Assembly (NCBI GenBank): GCA_026413225.1
Contig: CM048575.1
Span: 5,918,001 to 5,982,000, forward strand
Length of the DNA stretch: 64,000 bases
Direction: 5' to 3'
Source of the DNA: Otis tarda
Lineage: Eukaryota > Chordata > Aves > Otidiformes > Otididae
Each line of letters starts with the position of its first letter. Positions within the stretch are counted from its first letter, which is position 1. A program made the position numbers and the translations under genes. The notes under the pieces are model-generated. The model did no database searches. It saw nothing but the letters and a program-made list of their open reading frames with translations, and was not told the DNA's origin. Of the stretch, positions 23,601 to 38,000 are shown in pieces.

Positions 23601-25655
23601 ACACAAAAACTCTACAAGAAATAATTCTCCCAACTCTGCCAGCTCCTGTAGCTAGCCAGCTAACGCACGCTGCTCCAGCTCCAAAGCACCTACCATTTTA
23701 AAACAGGCAAAAATGAAAAAGAAAGTCATAAAGAAAGGAAGAGATATTAGGCAGACTCTAACATGCCAAACATAGAACAAACAGTAAACCTACCAACTGA
23801 ACAGTAAAAGAATTTTTGTGGTGTATGAAGTACACAATAACGGACTTTTATGCCAAGATACCACGAGACCTACCTCAGAGAACATCCTAACGCCACACAA
23901 TACGACTTGTCTGTACCAACCCCCTCCATTTTGATTATTTTCTTAAAAAATGAGTTATTTACAAAGCACCAAGTAGATTCAGCAGCAGCACAGAGGAAAC
24001 AATCATGTTTGCACAGGGTGCCTTTCTTTTCAACTGTCAAAGTTCCTTCATAGCTAGGCAGATATTCCCAAACGACCGCGTATTTCCAGCACTCCAGCTT
24101 CCTTCTGCACAGCTCGGTTTGACTCAAGTCTCCGCCTCTAAATTAGTTTTGTCACGTCCTTCTCTCTCCAACTGTACATTTATTAGAACCTCTGCATTTA
24201 AAAAAATCTCTTTAATTGTTAACAGTTGCATGTGTTTACAGTCCAATGATTTTCAGAATATGTGTTATTAATTTAAGATTAGAGAAAAAAGCAACTGGCC
24301 ATCATTGTAACCAGTCCAACTGGAATGCCTTTGCCAGATACAAAATGCTTAGCCAAAAGAAAAGGAAAAAAACAGATATCCTGATATATCCAGGGCAGAT
24401 ATAAGGCTGATCAGAAGTAATTCAGGGAGGTAAGAACAACTATTACGCACATTAATGATTTCTTAAAATTAACTGCTGTGAAATTAAGTTTATCTACTTT
24501 ATCCATCCAGAATAATTTCTGTAACTGACTCCTGTATGTTGAGGGGAGGGGCAGATACAACAACAAAAACTGCCCCTACCTTTCGTAGCAGTACCTTAAA
24601 CGGACATTAGAACTGGTTTGAATTCATTTGTAGAAAGAGGGGGAAAGCATGCAACATCTGCCAAGGCCGCTCAAGTCTGGGATCAATGACATTAGAAGCC
24701 AAAGATGTTTAACAAAACAAAGGAGCATGTTTTGCTATGGACCTTCCCAACTCCTCTTCCCCACTCCAACCATGCACTTAAACTCCCTCACTTACAGCAG
24801 CAGTAAAACAAACATGGAAAGCAAAATCTCAAAATAATCTCAAGTCAGGATAAAAACCTATGTTTTTTTGTCCTCTGTCATGCTTTGGCAATTTCAAACG
24901 TTATTATTAACCCAAGTTAATAGAGAGTGGATCTAGGAGATTGCGCGTACTTAGCACTAGGAAAAGCACAACAGGCCATCCCATTACATACAGCAGTAGT
25001 TAATAATTGCAGAAGAAAATGGGGAAGAACAACACATGCATTTTTATATATCTTAATATTTTTGAGGAAAAACAAAGTACAGAGGTCTTCTCTAAGGGCC
25101 CAGCCTAAAAAGGCTGGAACAACTTCCCTGTGGACTACATCGGTGACAAAATGAGCTATACTAACAAAACCACCTTCTCATTTAACTGCACATCAGAGCA
25201 ACTGTTGGTATTCATACTAGGGGAAAGAGACCTGCACAGAAAAGTACAATTATTTTTCACCAAAAACATACTACAGAGACCAGATTCAGGGCTCAAAAGA
25301 AGTATCTTGACAATGGTGAGTCGCCATTTATTCTTCCAGCTCATTGAAAACACTTCAAAACAGCTCAGGCTGGCAGGAAACAGCCTAAAACACAGGACAT
25401 AATCTGTCCTAGAATCTAAACAAAGTCTTTATCTAGAAAAGAACTAAGTGACAAACCATCTGAACAGAGAGGAAAAAACAGAGTTACACCCTTCGGCTTC
25501 AGAGCTGCGCACACTTACCTAAGTCTGCGTTTTCTTGATCGTGAGACAGAACGAGAACGGGAGCGAGATTTGGAGAAGGAACGCGAGCGTGATCTTGATC
25601 CCGATCTTGAACGGGAAGAACGGGATCCCGATTTTGATTTGTTAGTTTTAGACAT
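11611..25655 (-). CDS. THRAP3: THRAP3 (TRAP150), SR-like mRNA-processing and transcription cofactor
   Basis: Ten coding exons in transcription order: 25655-25519, 21917-21012, 19621-18881, 18144-17972, 17518-17407, 17162-17078, 14710-14526, 13916-13724, 13068-12919, 11832-11611. They join in phase without a stop to 2904 nt (967 aa, close to the human length). The start [12 protein letters not shown] has A at -3. Residues 1 to about 180 are Arg/Ser-rich, interrupted by a Tyr/Arg/Gly patch ([19 protein letters not shown]). The middle is charged and Lys/Glu-rich. The C-terminal third is the block shared with BCLAF1 ([49 protein letters not shown]), ending [19 protein letters not shown]. Known roles are in nuclear speckles: splicing, mRNA decay and export, Mediator/nuclear-receptor coactivation and the DNA-damage response. 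The second coding intron (21011-19622) has a GC donor (AAAAG|GCAAGT) that is required to keep frame. Confidence 0.98.
18818..18841 (+). repeat. Poly(A) tract in a THRAP3 intron
   Basis: A run of 24 A on the plus strand lies about 40 nt downstream of the donor of the 741-nt exon. On the transcribed strand it is a T run. Similar homopolymers occur at 10852-10872 (T), 29868-29890 (A) and 39183-39204 (A). No mobile-element flank was recognised. Confidence 0.8.
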
Positions 25656-28600
25656 CTTTGCAAGCACCTGTCAGGTTACCTGAAGGAAACAGGGAAATAA
25701 AAATATTTGAAAAACTAAATCACCTGGCAGATTTGAGAGAACAGGCAACATCTGGCAGTCTGACAAACTCCGGAGTGACGTGAACCTTGATAAGACTGGA
25801 AATAGGAATGTTTGAAGCGGCTGCCTAATAACAGATGAATGGTGTTGGGCTCAGAATAGAAGGTTTATTTCAGTCTAAGGAGGAAATCTGCAGAAAGAAT
25901 AAAAGGTTTTCAACCCAGAGGAATTACAAATTTGAGCGCTACAGTTGAAAGCGGCGAGTTAATACAAAACCCAGGAACAGGCAAAGACCATGCTGCTAGC
26001 TTAAACAAGAATGCCTTTAAAGAGACAAACCGTTTCATTTCAGTCACACCACTGTCAATACAGCCAGCTGTCACTGGTTTAAGGAACAATGAAGGAATAA
26101 AAAAAAGCTTACAATAAAAAAAAAAACACCAAACAACACCCCCCACAAAAAAAACCCAAAAATTAAACCACCACCAATCCCCACCTCCTCCAGTTTTCTT
26201 TAAATTTTCTGAAAGAATCATGAACAAAAATTATAACCCCAGATACATGACCATAACTCTATTTGCACAGATCTGCCTCGTCACAAACGCTCGGGTTAAA
26301 CCCTGGACATACGTGTCCCGCCTGCTTCTGCAGTTTATGCAGTTGCTATGATCAGTTACAAGCGTGTATCAGCCAGTGAGGAGTTCTGTTGCAGCCAAAA
26401 TAATTCAGATGTCCTTCCAAATATCCACAGAGTCATTCAAATGCTAAAGACAGAAGAGATTACACTGTAGCATGAAATGACTTGAAAAAGCTATTATTAT
26501 GAATTACCTGGGCTAATTTCAGGCAAGTATCCAGGTAAAGGTTAAAGAGTCCCTTAAAAGCTGTTTCAGGGAATACAGTCTGACCACACACTCATTTCAG
26601 TTACACCCTATCTGATCTGTTCTCCTGTAAGCATCAACAAGCAAGATTTTCTACAGGATTTTCATGATCTCTTACCCCTAGGGAAAAAAAAAATACTCAA
26701 GACTATTAACTGAAGAGGGGGAGTGTCATATTGTTTACATTTGAAGGGCGGTATACACGTTTATAAAATTCAAGCTGCTGTATTTCTTTCAGCTGGTCAC
26801 ATTTTCATATCAGTATCCAAGAGAGTCAAATGCCTAGCACACAGTTTTGTGTCTTCAGACAGAGGCCTTCATAAACTTTCCTCTGCATGCTACCAAGAAC
26901 CTTCTTTTACGATCTCCCTTCCACGAAGGGCTACGGAAGCAAACCCAGAACATCCGAGACGGCTCCGCAGAGCTCTAGTGCCTTTTCTGTCCAGCCATTA
27001 CAGTGCATCTCAGCTGCAGTAACAGCTGACCTATTTAATCCAGCCATAAACAAGACCCCTTACAATTTAAAATTTGATCTACTGCAAAATAGGCTCTAAC
27101 TTTTGAATCTCTGTTGGTTCCAGGATAGTTCCTCAGCTTAAATGGAAAATGCTTTGGCCTCTGACTTGGCAAGGAAGAAGGGGACTCCACTCTCTTGCTC
27201 CTCAGACTAAACTCCCGATCTCCTTTACTTCCATTCCTAGAAACTGGAGGTTTCCAGTAGTGGGCTGGAAAAAGGACTAAGGGCTAGTTTGAGTTAAGGG
27301 TTTGGATTGTTGAGTATTCCACATTAGCAGCTGCTATCGAGATTTGAATTCTGCAATTCCGGAGGCAGCTGTCGAAGCTGAGAAGAAAACCTGCTCTCTT
27401 TAAACAATACATAAATTTCATTCACTACATCAGAAGCAATTTATTTAGCATTTAACAGAATTCTTTAAGAATTTCTACAAGAAATTACATTTTGACCCCT
27501 CAAAGTTGGTAAAATACTGCATATCTCTCACATTACTTACGGAAGCTCAAAATACACGAGATCCACAAAAGCTCATACAGTAAAATCTAATGAATGTTTT
27601 TAAAATACACGACAGTCCACAAATGCCTGCGGCTCTCAGACTCCTTAACAATCTGCTCCCTTTAAGTAAGCAGAAGCCCTTGGCCTCTGCTGCCCCAGGA
27701 GAGAAAAAAATAAACACCGTGCAAGTACATGAGATCACGGAGTCCTCAGGAAAACCAAGTATCAATAATTGTTGCAATAGTCCAGAGATTACACACTCAA
27801 AGTTATTTTAACCGCATATTTCAGTGGCTGAAAAGCATCTCAAACCACGAAATTAACAAAGAGGCATTTTGACAACAAATTGCTCAAACCTGAGCATCTG
27901 CGAAACAAACACTCTGCAGCGTTCATCACCCACATTCTAGAAGAGGGGAAAAAAAAGCAGATTGCTCTAGGAAGTAGGAAAAGGACTGTAAAGACAAAAT
28001 TTGCATTAACTGAGTATTGGATAAAAGTTATCAACAAACTTTTCAGCAAGTGACTCATGAATAAGAGCCAGAAAGAAAAAAAGAACTATATTAGAACAAC
28101 TTCATCCTTTTTTTCACCTACTAATTAAAAATAGAGACATCGAGGTATATAAACACAACCGATCAAGTACTGCTGCTGCTGCATCCATATTAAGCAAATT
28201 CCAGAGGACTGACTTGCAATGTCTTCGCTTTCAGTCGCTCCCCAAAGCCAAATTACATATATGGTTACCAAACACTCCAGCTGCTGCCAGGGCGTTTTCA
28301 GGAACAGCACAGCACCCGTCACAGGAGCAACGGCTGGGAAAGTGGGTTGATCGTCATCATGAGAGCTGGTACTTTCCAGAAATGGGAAGTTGGCTTTTAT
28401 TTTAAAACTCACATTACGTGTTCCCATTCTTCCATTTCACTATACTAAGATACTATATCAAGTATTTTAATATATTCCACATTAGAAAGTATGTAAGGAA
28501 AAAGATCTTAATGTTTCCTGTTCTATTAGGAAAAAATAAATTGCACTAGGGATGAAAATTTAAGCACTGCCACTGAAGCAGCAAAGTTCATTCTTATTCT

Positions 28601-28762
28601 TGGTCAGTTTTTGGAGAAAGAATGTGTGAAAGGACCCTTTATAAATATTTACTTTAAATTTACTAAATATGTCTGTTGAAACTGCAATATTTCCTAGCCT
28701 GCTGGACAAAACAATCAAAAGTTTAGCACAGTAAACCAAAACATAGAAGAAAAGCAGAAGCT

Positions 28763-29074
28763 TACAGGAAAGATGGGGAGAAATTCTTTAGCAGGGCCTG
28801 TTGTGACTGGACAAGGGGTAATGGTTCTGAAATAGAGGGAGGTAGATTCAGGTTTCATGCAAAGAAAAAAATTTTTATGCTGAGGGTGGTGGAGCACTGG
28901 CCCAGGTTGCCCAGAGAGGCGGTGGATGCCCCATCCCTGGAAACGTTCAAGGCCAGGTTGGCCGGGGCTGTGAGCAACCTGATCTGGTTGGAGATGTCCC
29001 TGCTCCTTGCAGGGGGGTTGGGCTGGGTGGGCTTTAAAGGTCCCTTCCAACCCAAACCCTTCTGTGATTCCATA
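28763..29074 (+). mobile_element. CR1 LINE 3' fragment, plus orientation
   Basis: The sequence follows the avian CR1 3' region: GATGGGGAGA, GGGTAATGGTTCTGAAATAG, GGTTGCCCAGAGAGGCGGTG, CCCCATCCCTGGAAACGTTC, and an end at TTCTGTGATTCCAT, which resembles the CR1 3' terminal octamer repeats. The copy is 5'-truncated, as almost all CR1 copies are, and carries no intact reverse transcriptase. It lies antisense within THRAP3 intron 1. Confidence 0.92.
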
Positions 29075-32000
29075 CAGGAAGATGATTTAAACTGCCGCTC
29101 AGGATCAGAGAGCTGCTCCCAACTGAATCCTGAGGGTCTTTAATACAACAAAACCAGAAAAAAGCTACATTCTGTAAGGGGATTATTACAAATGTATCCT
29201 GTAACTTGTGTAATTTCAGGATAGTTCTCTATCAGCTTACAACCCTGTAGCTCAAGAACAAATTACACTTCAACATATTATCACCTGTAAGTGATCTTTA
29301 TTTACACTGAACTTAGTACTGCTCAAAATATTTTACTAGACTAATATTAAAACAGCTTTCACCACAGCTCTTCTCTGCTGCAGTCTCTTCTGAAATATTT
29401 TTTTTTTTTAAAAAGCACATAGATAGAGCTGACTGACCAAGTAGAGCAGAAGTAGCAGTAACTCTCAGTAAGCCCTGAGACGGCTCCAAAACAGATTTTA
29501 AAAGCATCACTTGCTTTGAGCTGTTTGAGAGTATTTGTATTTCACTTTGCTCCCCAGCTCTTACTAGCCAAACATTAGTTTGGTATGTGTGATGTGCGCC
29601 AAAAGCTCTCTTGTCTAAAAAGGTTTTTTTTATCTTTGTCAATGTTTTTGAAGTTGATTCATTCCTAACATGTGACATAACTCCAACTGGAATAGACACC
29701 GAGTTGCCATGCTCTATCAGCACTCAAAAGGTTAAACAAATAAATATTGCAGTCATTTCAGCTCCCCTGTGTTAACAGTGCAGTTGCAAACTTATTGCGA
29801 TATACATTCAGTTCTTCTAAGAACTAATGATTGACTTACTGAGATAAAATATGTTCAGCTGGTAAGCAAAAAAAAAAAAAAAAAAAAAAATCCCAAACTG
29901 TTCTGCTCTGCCAGAGGTCACGTCTCCTTCCTGCTTTCAGCTACAGAATTCCTTGTCGTGACACTGGCTCCACCTCTACCTTGAAAGGGACACAGTCCCT
30001 GCTGCCTGATCCAGGTCTCAGCTCCCAGCAGAGAGAACGTGACTGCACGCATCTGCTGGAGATGCGCTCCTGGAAACATCGCCAGGAATTTTCAAAATTG
30101 TTCTTTTTGGTTTGTCCTTCCTGAAGACCCAGTTATAAGCTGTCCAGCAGATCTTCCCAAGCAGCGCAGCCTCACATACAAAAATACCAGCACTGATCCT
30201 GAGTGTGCTGGAAGTAAAACTTCTGGTAAGGTATTACCCTACTGGAAAACAGACAGCTTGTTTATCTGCCATAAAACCACACTGTATAACATACCTCATA
30301 ATTCAACACACACTTCTGGAAGTTCTGGAGCTGCTTTAAGGGTTTTTTGGTTTTGGTTTTTTTCCAAAAAGGAAAGACTCTTACAAAGGTGTCTAATACA
30401 GTAGAGAATGAGTTCTGGTCAAGAACAAGATGACTTTTGTCTTTACAAAACTATTGTGAATCTTTAACATCTACAAAGAAAAAGCAATAAAAGCCTCGTT
30501 TCTATGGATGTTATCCAAATAGGATCCATACCGGGAACTACAGGCAACTCAAGTAATCTACCAAGTGAAGACAAAGGCCAAAGTGAACCTTTTTTGCTGT
30601 TTAACAGTAACCTTTGCGGATGGTGTTCTGCAGAGATCCACTTCTACCTCATCAAGAACTAGAACAAAACCATAGATGTGGCTGCCTGGGGCTATTTCTG
30701 CTGATGTGCAGTTTGACTACTTACCACCTTAGCAATGGGGCCCACGTAGACAGTTCCTATCCTGTCAACAGAACAAACTGCTCACCTATACGAACTTCAT
30801 CCATGTCATGACAGAAGTTACAAATGTTCCGCTTTACAAGACTATTTTCAATCCAGACCAGTTCTGTGACCCCATTCACATGAGCCCCGCTGACAAATAA
30901 GGCAGGGTTTGAGATGGAGAACCAACACCCTGCAAGCCTCTCACTCTGAAAGTAAGCGTTTCCTAAAACTTGGAGGGTATTTCAAGAAGCAACTTTTGCC
31001 TTCTCCATTTCTAAAACCTCATAGCAATCCATCATACCACTCAAAGGGGTGAAAATAATGTAAGAGTGAATGCTCCCACTAAGACATCACAATGGACTTT
31101 GCCCGGAAGACAAACATTTGTCAATGAACAGTGACAGGAAAGTTAATGTTTTACCCGGTTTAAGTCTCCTGACAGAAGTCAAAAGAGCAGCTCAACTCTG
31201 CTCCACAGCAATGGAAAAAAGTCACTGTCAAGAGTCTCTTACTGCCATACACTTCCACTAGCTTAAACAGCTTCAGAATTTCATTATTCAGAATAGTTAA
31301 GGAGTTTTATGGCCACTGACTGAAGTCAGTAAAAAAACCAAATGGAACGGGGAGCAGACACCACAGAGGTTTAACAATTTAAATCAGTATGACATTTAAT
31401 AGTCTGGCCAATTAAGGTATACAGGGGGAAGCACTCCTTTTGTCCCCACATTCACCAGGGTGTAAATCCAAAAAATCACTCAACATAGCACTAAAAAAAA
31501 AAAAAAAGGTAGGTACTACTTCTTCCAGGACATCCAAGATTATGTAACAAAATTGTTCTGTTTTAACCTTATGTTTACCAGCTATTTGGAGAGACAAGCC
31601 AAAACATTCCAAAACATCAGGTCAAGTGTTTTTTCTTCAAATCCCGTATACTCCTTTTTGCACAGCGACAGTAACAGCGAAAAAAAGACACAGTTTAACT
31701 TGCAGCACGACCAGGATAGAAGGGATGTAAGAAGGTATATTCCAAATCCCAAGGCAGGCAGTTTTACCACTTTTGAAGATTTTGTTTTCTATTGTGTGCC
31801 TACCTGCTTCAGCAGGCTCACACCTTGCACCCTTCAACAGTCAGGTTTCACCGTCTCAGCTTTGTCAATTATGAAATCAGGAAGCAAATCTGAAATGAGA
31901 GGAAAATGCACTGAAGAATCTTTGTTTGTACATTGTTGTGCCTACTGTCACCGACGATCAACAGGAATCAAGCCTCCTTAAGCATTCATCCAGTGCTGTA

Positions 32001-35000
32001 CCCAAAATGTTTATCATCTTAGTAGTTCAGAGCACATAAATTGCAAAAGTTCATCATCCACCACGAATTCTTTCATGTACTTTTACGAATAACAGTTTGT
32101 AGAATGGTTATTCAGGCTTTCCAAATTTTAAGTCTAAATACTCTCTCCTTCCTCTGCCTCCCCTGCCGCTACCCCCTCTCACGTTATATACATACTAATT
32201 GCTGTCATTACATCAGCACAGTCATACTGAAGTAATTTCTCTCAGCTCATTTGTATGGTCTTACTGGATTCAGGACTAAGGATTTTCCCATATTGTTAAA
32301 GAGGGGACAAATTCAACCATCAGCATATCGCTGTCTTCAAAGGGTCCCACCAGTCCACTGGGAGCTGTTTTGACAGGTCTGCAATTAGGTTTCAGTGTCC
32401 TTCCATGCACTGCTAGAGAGGTGTAAGTTTTAAAAAAGAAAACAGTAAACACAACCTCATAAATTACTCCATGTTATTAAACCCCTGGTCTAACAGCTAG
32501 AATGTAATTTACTCTGTGTTCAACCGTAAAATAAACTTGTTTAAAGCTATTAATTTCTTCTGTTTACTTCATTGAAAAAAGGTTTCAAGGCTACTTGAAG
32601 ATTATGCTTTCTCTGAAATGGTGATTAAGTCCTGTTCTGACCCAAGAGGGAAGTTTGTATTGCGAGGTTTAGTGTTTTCTAAATCATGCTTACCAGTCTT
32701 TGAAAAAAGCCAAATAAAGAACACCACACCACAGACATTTGTTTTACTGTTGTCATATCTGTCTGTCTAAACATTGATGAAAGAGAGGTATCTTGCCTTT
32801 TACCTTACAAAGACCTTTGACATTCAGCCTTTCACAGTGGCTACCAGAAAAAAAAAATTGCCAGAACCATTTCTTTCCTTGGCTTGTTACAAAACACTTG
32901 GGGTTGGTTTGTTTTTCCCAAACACCAACATAACCACAAACTTCTGGTACAATCGACTGCACACAGATGCCATCCAGGTAAAAAGCTGGCTGAATTACCC
33001 TCTGTAGAAAAATACAGTTTTCACATTTAGAGCACTACTACAAAAAAAATGAACCAAGACAACACACAACAAGCAAGAACAGCTAACCTTTCTTCCAGAT
33101 ATGGAAAGGAAAGTAGGAAACGTGCACAACGCTCTCTGCTGAAGCAGAAATCATAGTCCAGGGGTTTTGTATTCCAGAACACTGTAAAGAACATTTCTGT
33201 ACGCCAAGAGCTGGGTCAAATGAAGAACATTTCTAGTTTTCACAATGCCTTTTTCCAAGAATTTGTTTCCTATTTCCAACTGGCCTGTATTACTCTAATG
33301 ACTGCCTCTTTCCATCTTCCACTCCTTTTTTTGAAGTCTTTCACGCAGTACTCATCATTATTTCAGATCTTCCACAGATGTTAAAGCAGAACAGAACCAC
33401 CACGGCCCGTACAGAAAAGGCATCTAACAAAATGTTACAGCTGAAATCGCTGCATCTCAAGCGTGCCACTGAGGATTGCTGTCCCACGTAGCACCACGAT
33501 TTGCCAGCTCAGAGAGAAAAACACAGCAGCTATGTCCCCACCAAAAGAAGCAATTTATCTGTCCTCACATCTATCTACAACACACTGAGCATAAACACCA
33601 AGAATATCTGGAAACAAGCGAAACGGCTCATGTACCTACCTTAGAAGTGTGCACAGCACCACAAAACTGGTTACAGTAGTTTCACTTTACTACACAGTGT
33701 TTATAAAACATTAACTTGCAAGTATTAAATCCTTTGTAAAAGCATATGTAGAAAGCTCTATATAATTGTGGTAGAAAAACAAAAATTTACTTGGTTGTTT
33801 CTGCCCAACTTTTAATAAACCAGTTACAGTTTATTTTGCTGTAAGACCCAAAGTAAACAAGATAGCACCTCATGAGAGAAAACATTCCTGCCTGGGCATC
33901 TTGTCATCCTTTCAGTGTTCACTAGCACAAACATTCAGCTTGGGAAGAAACAGTTGAACTGCTACTTTATTTGCTCGCAACGGCCTTCATTATCAGGGAG
34001 GAAAAATAATTAATTCTTCTTCAGCCAACTCTAGAATTCATAATCTTAAGCTCCAAAACCCAAACAAGATTAGTCAATTCTTAAAAAAAAAAAAACCAAA
34101 ATGTACTTTGCGTAAGAAGGCAACAGCAATCACTACAGAAATAAACTTGTACAAAAAGTCACAGAACTACATGGTAAAAAATCAGTTTCATTTATAAACT
34201 TAAAGGATAGTAATCACCTAAATCCACGGCTAACAGAGGCAGAGAATCTGATCAAGCAATTAAAAAATCCAGTCCTATGCATGATCTTGTACTTCACAAC
34301 CCCCCAAATCACCACTTCCACGCATTTCAATTCATCTGCCTCCCGGAGAAGCAGAGGAGGTAAGCGGCACCTGCGGCTACGTCAGACTTGGGTAAGAACA
34401 CCACTGCTAAGAACCGCCAGTATTAATTGAGATACAATGACAAACTCTAGGAAATAAAATGTGTCAAATGAAACACAACAGTAACTAACAATCGTCAACG
34501 TATTTTAAAGCTAATTTCAGTACAATCGTGTTTCAATCTAACTGCCTACCTCCAGAATAAGCGTTGTACTACGCCCAATACCAAACCGCTACTTGGACAC
34601 CCAGTAACACGGATATGAACAAATTGGTTAAATAAGCCAAACATGAGCTATGGGGCTTAGGTAAAACCACACATGGAACTGTAATAAAACTGGTCCTTAG
34701 TGCTTCCTCTTGCACTCAGGCTCAGTACTCTTAGTAAAAGCAGCCTGACACCAGTGCCAAATCAGAGCAATCTTTGTTTACCATACACGTACCTGGCAAA
34801 GAATAGAAGTGTTTTGGGTTTTTTTTTTGTTTTTTTTTTTGTTGTTTTTTTTTTTTTAATGCAAGAGGTGCCCCAAAAGGGTATTTTTCACACTGCACAT
34901 TAATTCCCTGGAAAGATCCGCAGTCCTGAGCAGCACTTTGCACTTACACCGGTTGGGGCTGCTGCAAGGATGGCAGCACACTGGCAGTTCATGCAGAGGG

Positions 35001-38000
35001 ACACAGCCCGAGAACACCCCAACACCCACCTCCCTCCAACCCAGCCAAGGTTAGCACCAGGACACAACATCTGCTCCTTCCTTGCAGCTCCCAGATTTAC
35101 CAGTTTTATCAAAAACAAATCAAAATAATGACCATAGTGGTTTGACTATCACAAATTCCTACATTAGATTAAAAGTTTAAAATAATATTCCTACAGCAGT
35201 TAAGATTGACAACCACCAACATACTGACGTGAACTAAAGCTCCTGTTCTAAAAGAGCAGTCCAGAAACATGACAAATTAACCTTGCTGTGCCTAACAACT
35301 ACGTAAAACCTGCTTCCCAACAAGCTTTGTACTGCAGCTGCACGAGATTTTGCTGTGAACTTTCTTGAAGTGGAAAAAAGTTGAAGCTATCTACACGTCA
35401 GAGCACACTGGACGTGCCAGCAGCACACACTGGTTTGGCTAGTTCACAAATCAAAGTCTAATAATCTCACTTTCTATTTGATCCTTCCTTTTCAAGCTAA
35501 GGTTTGGTCTTGCACCAAAAATTAAGTATGCTCTTGATATCAACAGAACGCTTAAGAAAAAAGAGCCACCTGCGTAGCTCCCACTGCCAGTCCAGTGGAC
35601 TGCAAATTAAAATGCTATTTCTCATCATCCAGTTCAAATTTCATTAGGGTAACAAAGTAGAACAACTCCTCTTTCCAGATCAAGTATCCAGCATATGTTT
35701 TCAGGAGACACAAGTCAAACTAAAGCCTACAACTACATCTACCAAGCTCCTCAATGAAAATTTTGCGTACAGCACTGCTAAAACAAAAACAGCAAAAACC
35801 CAAATCAAGACAGTCTGTTCCACTTTAATACATGTCAAACGCTTTCAGGGGGAAAAAAAAAAAGTTCAGATCATTCTGCCACGGCAGGAGAAACACTAGT
35901 TTGCCAATAGCAGTTCTAATTTCTCTCTAGTCTATAGGATTTCAAAATTAAGATTCTCCTTCAAGCATGTTTGGGTTTTCACACAATTAAACTAATCCCT
36001 ATGGAAGTTTAACACTGAGCTCCGGCCCCGGTTTCAGGTAACGAGAAGCAGGTTCTACAGAATGGTTTAAAGACTATTTCAAAGAGTGACTGACTCTGCA
36101 GATTGCAGTGCTGAACAATCCTCTTCCAAATAATCTGAGCAACTATAAACACCAATCGGTGACTTTAATTCTGACACTAGTTACTTGACTAAAAACTATT
36201 TTATATGTCTTTGAGCTCAAAAAGTCTTACGTTATTATCCAGACTGTTTAGTGACAAGGAGCTCATGGAACACAAATCCAAGAAAAAACTGATTAGAAAT
36301 CTCGATATTTTTGTTACAAAAGTCAGGCAGCTTGATTTTCCATTAAACATAGAAGAAAACATCTATAATTTTTTTAAAAGAGAGAGAGAACCTGTTTCAT
36401 CAGGTTTTTGCTTCCAAACCTACACAACCTGGGAACAGACGAGCAGAAAAGTCAGACCTTTCTCAAAACCAAGGGCTTCATCACAGCGCAGCCCTACTAT
36501 TTTAAGCAGTTTTGGGATGTGAACTGAACCCTTGTTAAAACCGTTGGGGGGTCTGTGAATCCTTGCGCCTGCAGTTTCAGAACCCCCAAGAGAAACAAGA
36601 AAACAGTTCAATTTACTTTACATAAGAAAACCATTCACAAATCAGTTAACCAAAAGAATTCAAACTTGGGCATAACTGAATTGTGCTACTCCCCACACAG
36701 CAATGAAAGAATAAACTGTGACCTCCAGTGAGGTTTTCAACCCTCTCAAGTCACTGCAGTCTGGAAACCAGCAGGGTCCACACACCAGTATTCCCTTCAT
36801 TAGAGTGACCACACTGCACTTACAAAAATCTGGAAGTTATGCTTCCAAAGAAACAGAAAGTCACATAAAAAAAACAATTGAATGTGAGGCTCTTGGGAAT
36901 ATCATCTGAAATACAAAGTAGAGTTACAGCCAAAACTGAATCTGTCCTAACGGACTGCTACTCTTTGTACATTTCACCCACGAAAATACAAGCTCTAGCA
37001 ACTTTCATTTAGAAGCTGCAAAAAGCAAAACCATTCACACACCTATTCTCAAGCCAGCACTGGATTTATCTCCTTCTTAACTTGACTCTCACTACCTCCG
37101 GGGAAAACAAGAAAAAGGATTTCCATGACTTGGTATAACATTAAAAGCTCTCTAAAAAGAATTAAAAAATCATGGAGTTATTGCAAGCACAAGCCATCAG
37201 AACAGGCTATCCCTACACTCTGCTAGGCTACGAAACAGAGGTGAATGCTTGTCCACAGAAATCTTGTATGTACGGAGTAAGTTTCTTCTAACAGTTTTCA
37301 GAGCTGTGTTTACGTACCTTGTGTAGGTCTCCCGTCAACTATGTTTCTGAATACTGCTTTATTAGAAACGATTGAGCTCTCACCTAAGTAAAAAGGGAAA
37401 AAAAAAACCAAACTTAAACCAATCAAGATACTGGCAAATCCTCACATTTTACAAGCTGAGGAAAGGATTCTGATTTAGCCATTCATCCCAGCACCATTTC
37501 CCAGTAAAAAAAAGGCTGGCAAAATTACTTAATCTAATCAGGTCGTGCATACACCGATCCTTACCTCAGGAAACCGAGCCCATTCACAGCCCTGTAGGAG
37601 CAATTAACTGTGAGAATTTACAGATACACACGGCCTGAAATAACCAGGTACACAGCCCCCACAAGATATCATGTGTACAGCCCTCTGTTAAGGCACAAGT
37701 TAAGATCAGTAATACCAAGCCTAATTCCCTTAAGAACAGAATTTCAGCTTAACAGCCCCCACACCCCCAAGCCATCACCTTTGGTGCTCTCAGAGCACAC
37801 ACCCCTATGGGGTTACCTGCCGAGCTTTCCTTTCTTCCTTCCACTCAAGCAAAGGGGAAAGTGAAACGCAGGCACGGTGGGGAGAACACACGCTGGCTAG
37901 CTGTGCAAGCCACAGCACCCCTCGCATGACAGCAGGGGCTTTTTTGGGTTTTGTACAGCCACCTTACACTGTAAATCATGACAAGCTAAAAATGGCCGGA